From contig NZ_PPTG01000027.1 of assembly GCF_002954245.1 (NCBI RefSeq), positions 391-54,841 of the forward strand: a DNA stretch of 54,451 nt, in the 5' to 3' direction. Shown here piece after piece: positions 48,613 to 54,451 of this stretch. Made by a program: the position numbers and the translations under genes. Numbering within the stretch: position 1 is the first letter of the stretch; every line of letters begins with the position of its first letter. Source of the DNA: Cryobacterium aureum (GTDB taxonomy: Bacteria; Actinomycetota; Actinomycetes; Actinomycetales; Microbacteriaceae). The notes below the pieces were generated by a model. The model did not search any database, had not been told where the DNA came from, and saw only the letters and a list, made by a program, of their open reading frames with translations.

Positions 48613-51522
48613 TCAGTCCCTGCCGGTTAGTTTCCAGGCGTCCTCGTCGTCCTCGGCGCCATCCACCTCAGAATACCCCTGTGACATTTTCTCCACCGGG
48701 TCGTCGGCATACCACGCGTCGGGCGCCGCATCGCCACGAGGATCGACGGACTGTGCCTTCAGTGCGTGCTGCTCGTCGTCGGAACCGCGCAGGCGGGCGA
48801 GCACGCTCGGCAGCTGTTCAGCATTCACCAACACGTCACGCGCCTTGGAACCTTCGGATGGGCCGACGATCTCGCGGGATTCGAGCAGGTCCATCAAACG
48901 GCCGGCCTTGGCAAAACCGACCCGCAACTTACGCTGTAGCATCGACGTCGACCCGAACTGGGTCGAAACGACGAGTTCGGCCGCAGCGAGGAGCACCTCG
49001 AGGTCGTCGCCGATATCAGAGTCGATTTCCTTGCGCGGGGCAACCATGGAGACATCGGGCCGGTAGTCCGGCCGAGCCTGCATGGTGACGTGCTTGACCA
49101 CCTTCTCGATCTCATCCTCGGTGACCCAGGCGCCCTGCACGCGCACAGCTTTGGAGGCGCCCATCGGCAGGAACAGCGCGTCACCCTGACCGATGAGCTT
49201 GTCGGCGCCGGGCTGGTCGAGGATGACCCGGGAGTCGGTGACGCTCGTGACGGCGAAGGCCAGCCGCGACGGCACATTGGCCTTGATCAGCCCGGTGACT
49301 ACGTCGACGCTGGGCCGCTGGGTGGCCAGCACGAGGTGGATGCCGGACGCGCGGGCAAGCTGGGTGATGCGCACGATGGAGTCTTCAACGTCGCGCGGGG
49401 CGACCATCATGAGGTCGGCCAATTCATCGACGACGACGAGTAGATAGGGGTACGGCTTGAGTTTGCGTTCGCTGCCGACGGGCAGCACGATCTCGCCATT
49501 GACGACCGCTTTGTTGAAATCGTCGATGTGACGAAAGCCGAAGCTCGCGAGGTCGTCGTAACGCATGTCCATCTCTTTCACGACCCACTGCAGCGCCTCG
49601 GCCGCTTTCTTCGGGTTCGTGATGATCGGGGTGATCAGGTGCGGTACTCCGGCGTAGGCGGCGAGCTCGACCCGCTTGGGGTCGATGAGCACCATGCGCA
49701 CGTCGCTCGGCTTGGCGCGCATGAGCAGGCTGGTGATCATGGAGTTAACGAAGCTCGACTTGCCCGAGCCGGTGGAACCGGCCACGAGCAGGTGCGGCAT
49801 TTTTGCGAGGTTGGCGATGACGAAACCGCCGCCGACGTCTTTGCCGACACCGATGGTCATCGGGTGGGTGGCGTTGGTGGCGGTGCTGGAGCGCAGTACG
49901 TCGCCGAGGGTGACGATTTCACGGTCGGTGTTGGGGATCTCAATGCCAATGGCGCTCTTGCCGGGGATGGGCGAGAGGATGCGCACCTCGTTCGACGCAA
50001 CGGCGTAGGAGAGGTTCTTGCTGAGCGCGGTGACCCGCTCCACTTTGACGCCCGGGCCGAGTTCGATCTCGTACTGGGTGACCGTCGGGCCACGGGAGAA
50101 TCCGGTGACCTTCGCGTCGACCTGGAACTGGCGAAGCACCTCGGTGATCGACTTGACGACGTCATCGTTGGCGGCCGAGCGCGCTTTGGCCGGCGGACCG
50201 GCGGTGAGAGTGGATGCCGCGGGCACGAGATATGGAATGGCCGGGTGGGGATCAGTGGACGCGAGGGGCGGCAGGGACGCGCCGGAGGCATCCACTGCCT
50301 GGCTCAGTTCAGGGAAGACGTCGTCGAAGCCGGGGAGCACCTCGGTGTGCCCGGACGGGTCGTCGGAGTGCAGGCCGGTGGACGGACCGGTGCCGAGGTC
50401 GACCTCGCCGGTGAACCGTTTGACGGCGAGCTCGGCCTTGCGCAGGTCTTCGAGCACCTCGGTGCCGTAGTGGTCGCGTTCGGGCGGCGCGGTGTGGTCG
50501 GTGACTTCGGATTCGATGGCGCTGTCGAAACCGCCGCGCGACTGGTTGCCGCCGAGCAGAACGCTGAGCGGGTCGGCCGGGGCCGGGCCGGGTTTCGCTT
50601 CTTTGCCGTTTTTTTCGGTCGACAAGGCGCTGCCGAAGTCGGGATCTTCCTCGCGCTTGCTGTTGTTTCGGCGCCACCACGGCAGCGCGCCTTCAGAATC
50701 GTCATCATCGACGCCGTCGAGCTCGACCTGCGCGGTCTTGCCCGGTTTGGTGCCCCTTGTCGTTTTCGCGGCCGCTTGTTCTTCGTCAGCCGTCAGTTGG
50801 GCGCCGAACAACCAGTCGTAGAGCTCGCGGGAGCGCTGGCCGACCCGGTTCGGCGGGGTCTTGGTGATGATGAACAGGCTCAGCAGTAAGAGCAGGATGA
50901 CGACGATTGTGGCGCCGATCGACGTGGTGAGCATGATCAGCGGGGCGGCGATCATCCACCCAATGACGCCGCCGCCCAGGGCGAGGACCGGCATACCGTC
51001 TTGCGGCTGGGGCTGCACGCCGAAGATATGGCAGAGCCCCGAGATGGTCACGAGCAGCAGGCTGAGTCCGATGCCGATACGGCCGTTGTCGTGCACCGAA
51101 CTGGGTTTGCGAAAGAGCCAGACCGAGAAGAGCAGCAGAATAACCGGCAGCGCGAAAGCTACCCGGCCGAACAGGCCACCGAAAGTGTACGCGTCGAGCT
51201 GCTGGGCGACGAGGTTGTTAATCAGAAACCATTCGACGATGGCGCCGGAGATGGCGAGCAGAACCAGAAAGAACGGCAGTCCGTCGCGGCGCTCGTCTTT
51301 CGAGAGCTTTTCTGGGCCGAGGGCACGGGCGGCCCCACCCGTGAGATGAGCCAGGCCCATCCAGGCCCGGGCGCCGACGCTCGGCTTCACGTCGACGGCG
51401 GTGAACTTGACGGTTTTCTGCGCGGCGGTACCGCCGACGCTCGTCGCCCTCGTTTTGCGCGCCGGAGCGCCCTTCGCTGCCGGGGTGCGGGCACGCCCGG
51501 TCGACTTAGTGCTCGTAGCCAT
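48613..51522 (-). CDS. ftsK: DNA translocase FtsK
   Basis: Septum-anchored dsDNA pump for chromosome segregation. Four membrane helices in the first 230 residues, a linker of about 300 residues rich in acidic and Gly/Ser/Pro residues, then the motor with Walker A (GSTGSGKSS, near 585) and Walker [11 protein letters not shown]. The C-terminal gamma winged helix ([20 protein letters not shown]) reads orientation sequences. 969 residues. TAGCGT lies 6 nt before the ATG. Confidence 0.96.
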   Translation of the reverse strand: MATSTKSTGRARTPAAKGAPARKTRATSVGGTAAQKTVKFTAVDVKPSVGARAWMGLAHLTGGAARALGPEKLSKDERRDGLPFFLVLLAISGAIVEWFLINNLVAQQLDAYTFGGLFGRVAFALPVILLLFSVWLFRKPSSVHDNGRIGIGLSLLLVTISGLCHIFGVQPQPQDGMPVLALGGGVIGWMIAAPLIMLTTSIGATIVVILLLLLSLFIITKTPPNRVGQRSRELYDWLFGAQLTADEEQAAAKTTRGTKPGKTAQVELDGVDDDDSEGALPWWRRNNSKREEDPDFGSALSTEKNGKEAKPGPAPADPLSVLLGGNQSRGGFDSAIESEVTDHTAPPERDHYGTEVLEDLRKAELAVKRFTGEVDLGTGPSTGLHSDDPSGHTEVLPGFDDVFPELSQAVDASGASLPPLASTDPHPAIPYLVPAASTLTAGPPAKARSAANDDVVKSITEVLRQFQVDAKVTGFSRGPTVTQYEIELGPGVKVERVTALSKNLSYAVASNEVRILSPIPGKSAIGIEIPNTDREIVTLGDVLRSSTATNATHPMTIGVGKDVGGGFVIANLAKMPHLLVAGSTGSGKSSFVNSMITSLLMRAKPSDVRMVLIDPKRVELAAYAGVPHLITPIITNPKKAAEALQWVVKEMDMRYDDLASFGFRHIDDFNKAVVNGEIVLPVGSERKLKPYPYLLVVVDELADLMMVAPRDVEDSIVRITQLARASGIHLVLATQRPSVDVVTGLIKANVPSRLAFAVTSVTDSRVILDQPGADKLIGQGDALFLPMGASKAVRVQGAWVTEDEIEKVVKHVTMQARPDYRPDVSMVAPRKEIDSDIGDDLEVLLAAAELVVSTQFGSTSMLQRKLRVGFAKAGRLMDLLESREIVGPSEGSKARDVLVNAEQLPSVLARLRGSDDEQHALKAQSVDPRGDAAPDAWYADDPVEKMSQGYSEVDGAEDDEDAWKLTGRD

Positions 51523-51528
51523 GAAATA

Positions 51529-51534
51529 ACGCTA
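51529..51534 (-). promoter_or_regulatory. -10 box of ftsK, leaderless
   Basis: TAGCGT on the minus strand, then TATTTC (6 nt), then the ftsK ATG. No ribosome site. Confidence 0.5.
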
Positions 51535-51619
51535 CCAAGCACCGCCGACATTCAGCCGACCCCACGCCCACGGCCTGCGTGGCTGGTGGGCGAAGCCGGG
51601 AGGCGGCATCCGTTCAATT

Positions 51620-52846
51620 TCAATAGCGGATGGCGTCGATCACCTTCACCCGCACCGCTACCAGCGCGGGGATCAGCCCGGCCAGGGCGCCCACGACCGT
51701 CGCACAGACCAGCCCGAGGATGGCAGCTTCGACCGGGAACGGTGGAAAATCGGTGACCTGGCCCTGGCTGATGAAGTCCTCGACAAACGGGCTCTTGACG
51801 ATGAGCACGGCGGCGATCACCCCGATAATTCCGGCGACGACGGTCGCGACGACGCTCTCCATCATGACGGCGAAGAAGACTCGCCCGGCGGTCGCTCCGA
51901 AACTACGCCGAATGCCGATTTCCCGAATCCGCTGTTTGAGGGTGACCAGGGCGATATTGACCAGGCCCAGCGCACCAAGCAACAACACCAGTCCGGCGAT
52001 GGCGCCGACGGTGAGCTTGAGCGAGAGATACGGGTCGCCCTCCATATACGCTGCGTAGTCCTGCCGGTTCACCTGAACGGATGCCGCACTCCCCAGAGCA
52101 CCCTGTACGTCACGCTGCAGCGCGGTCACCAGCTGCTCGGACACGTCGACCGGCACCCACAGCTCGTAGGACGGCGGCCCAAATTGCAGGTTCGGGTCGG
52201 AGACGACCGGACTGATGGCCGTGAGCGCATCGGCCAGCATGTACATGGCCGGTTCGGTCTCCCACGACAGGGCGGGGTAGACACCGGTTACGACGGCCGT
52301 CGTCGTGCGTTCGCCCACCAGAGTCGCGGTCGGATGGGAGCGCAGGTCGGGTCGGCCGAGGCGGTCCCAGAAGATGGAGTTGATCAGCACGGCCGGCGCG
52401 AGCCGGGCCTGATCCTCGTCGGTAAACCAGACGCCCTTCTCGAGGGTGATGCGGTGCATTGTGCCGTAGGGCTGGTCGACTCCGATGGTCTGCACCGGCA
52501 CGGCGCCGTCGGCGAATTGCACCGTCTGGCTGTTGTTGACTACCCGGCTGGCGTAGTCGATTTGGTAGCGTTCGAGGGCCGTACGCCAGATTTCGGGCAT
52601 TTCAGGCGGGGTGGACCCATCGTTCATCGACACGTATAGGGAGAGGCTGGCGGCGCGCCCACCCGAGCGTTCGCTCGATTCCACGGTCGCCTGCTGGGCG
52701 ACCGCGCCGAGACCCACCACGGTCGTGATGGCACAGACGGCGACGGCCACACCGATCAGGGACAGCATTACGCGGGTCTTGTGGATGCGCACTTCCTGCC
52801 AGGCCTCGATCACAGCGCCGACCAGGTTGCTCGCGGCGCGCTTCAT
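51620..52846 (-). CDS. MacB/FtsX-type ABC permease
   Basis: 408 residues. One N-terminal helix near 25-47, a large extracytoplasmic domain to about 280, then three helices: MacB_PCD plus FtsX architecture. Such permeases move peptides, lipoproteins or antimicrobials out or sense envelope stress; the substrate is unknown. The start overlaps the ATPase stop by 4 nt. It ends 98 bp before ftsK. Confidence 0.88.
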   Translation of the reverse strand: MKRAASNLVGAVIEAWQEVRIHKTRVMLSLIGVAVAVCAITTVVGLGAVAQQATVESSERSGGRAASLSLYVSMNDGSTPPEMPEIWRTALERYQIDYASRVVNNSQTVQFADGAVPVQTIGVDQPYGTMHRITLEKGVWFTDEDQARLAPAVLINSIFWDRLGRPDLRSHPTATLVGERTTTAVVTGVYPALSWETEPAMYMLADALTAISPVVSDPNLQFGPPSYELWVPVDVSEQLVTALQRDVQGALGSAASVQVNRQDYAAYMEGDPYLSLKLTVGAIAGLVLLLGALGLVNIALVTLKQRIREIGIRRSFGATAGRVFFAVMMESVVATVVAGIIGVIAAVLIVKSPFVEDFISQGQVTDFPPFPVEAAILGLVCATVVGALAGLIPALVAVRVKVIDAIRY

Positions 52847-53538
52847 GCGGGCACCCTACTTGTGACCTGCAAGACGCCGTGGTCGAGCCGCAGATGCCGA
52901 TTCGCGCGGGCGGCGATAGCCGGATCGTGGGTGATGGTGACGAGGGCCGCCCCGGACTCAGTGGCGACCTCGTCGATGAGGTCCATCACGGTTTCACCGG
53001 TCTCGAGGTCAAGGGCGCCGGTCGGTTCGTCGGCGAGAATCAGTCGCGGACCACGAACCAGGGAGCGGGCGATCGCGACGCGCTGTTGCTCACCGCCGCT
53101 CAAACGGTCGGGCAGTGCGGCGAGGCGGTCGCCGAGGCCCACCCGTTCGAGCATCTCGGTTGCGATGCGGGCACGCTGCCAGAACTGGCGACCCTCGGCG
53201 TAGAGCAGCGGGGTCATCACGTTTTCGAGAGCGCTGCGGCCCTGCAGCAGGTTAAACTGTTGAAAGATGAAGCCCACCTCGCGGCCGCGCAGCCGGTCCC
53301 TGGCGCCGGAGGACAGTTCCTGCACCGCGCGGTCTTCGAACAGCATGGTGCCGCTCGTGGGGTTGTCGAGCAGCCCGAGCAGGTTGAGCAGGGTGGTTTT
53401 GCCCGAACCGGAGCGGCCAACGATTGACACGCGGTCGCCCGCATCGACGTCGAGGTCGACCCCGGAGAGGATGGTCAGCGGCGGCGCATCTATGAGCTGC
53501 ACGGTGCGGGTGACGCCCTCAAGGTGCAGGAGAGTCAA
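52843..53538 (-). CDS. ABC transporter ATPase (MacB/LolD type)
   Basis: 231 residues from the TTG at 53538. Walker A GRSGSGKTT, signature LSGGEQQR, Walker B LILADEPTGALD. The TTG overlaps the TGA of the adaptor gene (TTGA), a sign of coupling; a longer start at 53577 would overlap further and lacks support. Partner of the permease downstream. Confidence 0.9.
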   Translation of the reverse strand: MTLLHLEGVTRTVQLIDAPPLTILSGVDLDVDAGDRVSIVGRSGSGKTTLLNLLGLLDNPTSGTMLFEDRAVQELSSGARDRLRGREVGFIFQQFNLLQGRSALENVMTPLLYAEGRQFWQRARIATEMLERVGLGDRLAALPDRLSGGEQQRVAIARSLVRGPRLILADEPTGALDLETGETVMDLIDEVATESGAALVTITHDPAIAARANRHLRLDHGVLQVTSRVPA

Positions 53539-54300
53539 TGGGAGATCCCGCTGCTGGAGATGCTGGGGCCGAAGCACACTTCACTTCCGTCGGGTTGCAG
53601 GTCGCAGCCGCCCCCGGGAGTCACCGCGCTGGCACCCGGCACGAACTGGTTGACCAGGTCGCCCTCCACGAGCCCGTCGATGACCTGCACGTTGATGCCG
53701 TCGGTCATGCCGAGCGTGACCGGGCGTTCCTCGGTGCCGCCGTCGGCCAGCACGAACCAGACGATGCCGGTTTCAGCGGACCCCTTGACCGCGGTGGTCG
53801 GCACGACCAGCACGTTCTCGGCCAGACCGGCGGCGATGGTGATCTGCGCGGCGAGGCCGGCGAACACGGTCACCTCGGCCGGGATGGCACAGCTGACGGT
53901 GGTGCCGCTCGCGCCCGCTTGACCTTCGGCCCCGCCGTCACCGCTGGCCGACTCCCCGGCCAGCGGGGTGGTGATGGTCAGGCCGGTGCAGGTGAACGGT
54001 GCCGGCCCGTTGGTGATCGCGACGGATGCTTCGGTCGGCTTGGTCAGCAGCCGATACTGCTGCTCGGGGCTGAGTGAGCCACTCACCGAGAAGCTGGGTG
54101 GTGCCACCTGGCCCGTGGCGTCCCCGACGGCCACGCTCTGACCGTGGATCACGCTGAGTGAGCTGAGGATTCCGGTAATCGGGGCCAACACCTTGGCGAA
54201 GGTGATCACGGGTTTGGGTTGGGTGATGGTGATGTTACCATCGGCATCCGTTGTTTCGACGGGGTCTTTGATTGTCTCGACTCGAATGTCGTAGATTTTG
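53535..54300 (-). pseudogene. membrane-fusion/adaptor gene cut at its 5' end
   Basis: The C-terminal 255 or so residues of a HlyD/MacA-type periplasmic adaptor: APITGILSSLSVIHGQSVAVGD (lipoyl-like part), LAAQITIAAGLAENVLVVPTTAVKGS, then a C-terminal membrane-proximal domain. The frame stays open to 54299, then hits sequence of the mobile element where a stop follows at once. The signal peptide and first half are absent. An internal GTG at 54209 cannot make a proper exported protein. The ABC exporter may therefore be non-functional in this strain. Confidence 0.7.
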
Positions 54301-54451
54301 GGCTCTCATGATGTAACCGTGGGGCCGTTGGGAGCGCCTTAACGGCCGCACGCCGCTCTCCGCCTAGGTTTCTAACTGTCAAAGGTAAGAAACTCGGGAA
54401 CGGAAAAAGCGGCGTGCGAACTCTAAGAATATGGCGAACCCTCCTCGGTGT
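54301..54451 (+). mobile_element. end of an ISL3-family insertion sequence (partial)
   Basis: Begins GGCTCTCATGATGTAACC, in the style of ISL3-family terminal repeats (GG-CTCT), directly after the broken adaptor gene and an AT-rich TTTTG. 113 bp inside it a transposase-like frame starts. The right part lies outside the window, so the other end and any 8-bp target duplication cannot be checked. Confidence 0.6.
54414..54451 (+). CDS. ISL3-family transposase, 5' fragment
   Basis: From a GTG at 54414 the frame reads VRTLRIWRTLLGV and runs off the edge. Transposases of actinobacterial ISL3 elements begin with a closely similar W-x-x-LLGVE segment. Twelve complete codons only, so the call rests on that resemblance and on the terminal repeat. 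Confidence 0.5.
   Translation, partial: MRTLRIWRTLLG

Overview
The window looks like the chromosome of a high-GC Gram-positive bacterium, most likely an actinobacterium of the family Microbacteriaceae. This is inferred from about 60-65% GC by eye and from several typical arrangements: the argCJBDF and argGH blocks, PriA in place of HisA, ftsK-pgsA-cinA-clgR-DUF3046-recA-recX-miaB-miaA-dapF-hflX, divergent lexA and LysM genes, and a large Lhr helicase next to a Nei-type glycosylase. Almost all of it is conserved housekeeping DNA. I see no phage, CRISPR array, tRNA or rRNA.

Layout from left to right. 1-3.6 kb: a GNAT acetyltransferase, tyrS, and a small SatD-like plus membrane-protein operon behind an AT-rich promoter with dyads. 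3.6-11.9 kb: the whole arginine pathway on the minus strand (argC, J, B, D, F, then G, H), with a GC-rich nested palindrome where argR often lies. 11.9-15.6 kb: pheS-pheT. 15.6-19.1 kb: a glutamate-type ABC importer (gluABCD order). 19.17-19.86 kb: a decay scar of two truncated genes joined head to head. 19.9-22.4 kb: an rRNA methyltransferase and infC-rpmI-rplT. 22.4-28.3 kb: DUF1844, a Nei-type glycosylase and Lhr. 28.3-32.5 kb: hisC-hisB-hisH-priA-sseB. 32.6-34.0 kb: the LysM gene and lexA. 34.1-37.5 kb: metF-metE. 37.9-38.5 kb: an M23 peptidase. 38.6-46.4 kb: hflX, a methyltransferase, dapF, miaA, miaB, recX, recA. 46.7-51.5 kb: DUF3046, clgR, cinA, pgsA, ftsK. 51.6-54.3 kb: a MacAB-like ABC exporter whose adaptor gene is cut by what appears to be an ISL3-family insertion sequence running off the right edge.

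How the genes fit together: amino-acid biosynthesis (Arg, His, Met, the Lys branch via dapF) sits beside translation functions (TyrRS, PheRS, IF3, L35, L20, tRNA i6A/ms2i6A modification). An SOS/repair group (lexA, LysM division-inhibitor candidate, recA, recX, Lhr, Nei) shares candidate LexA boxes.

The most striking non-coding signals are a recurrent TANNNT box 6-9 nt before start codons, suggesting many leaderless mRNAs; short 14-15 bp tandem repeats in three intergenic regions; an ATC start for infC with an anti-Shine-Dalgarno hairpin in its leader; and the palindrome between argG and argF. I did not find a clearly new multi-gene system.
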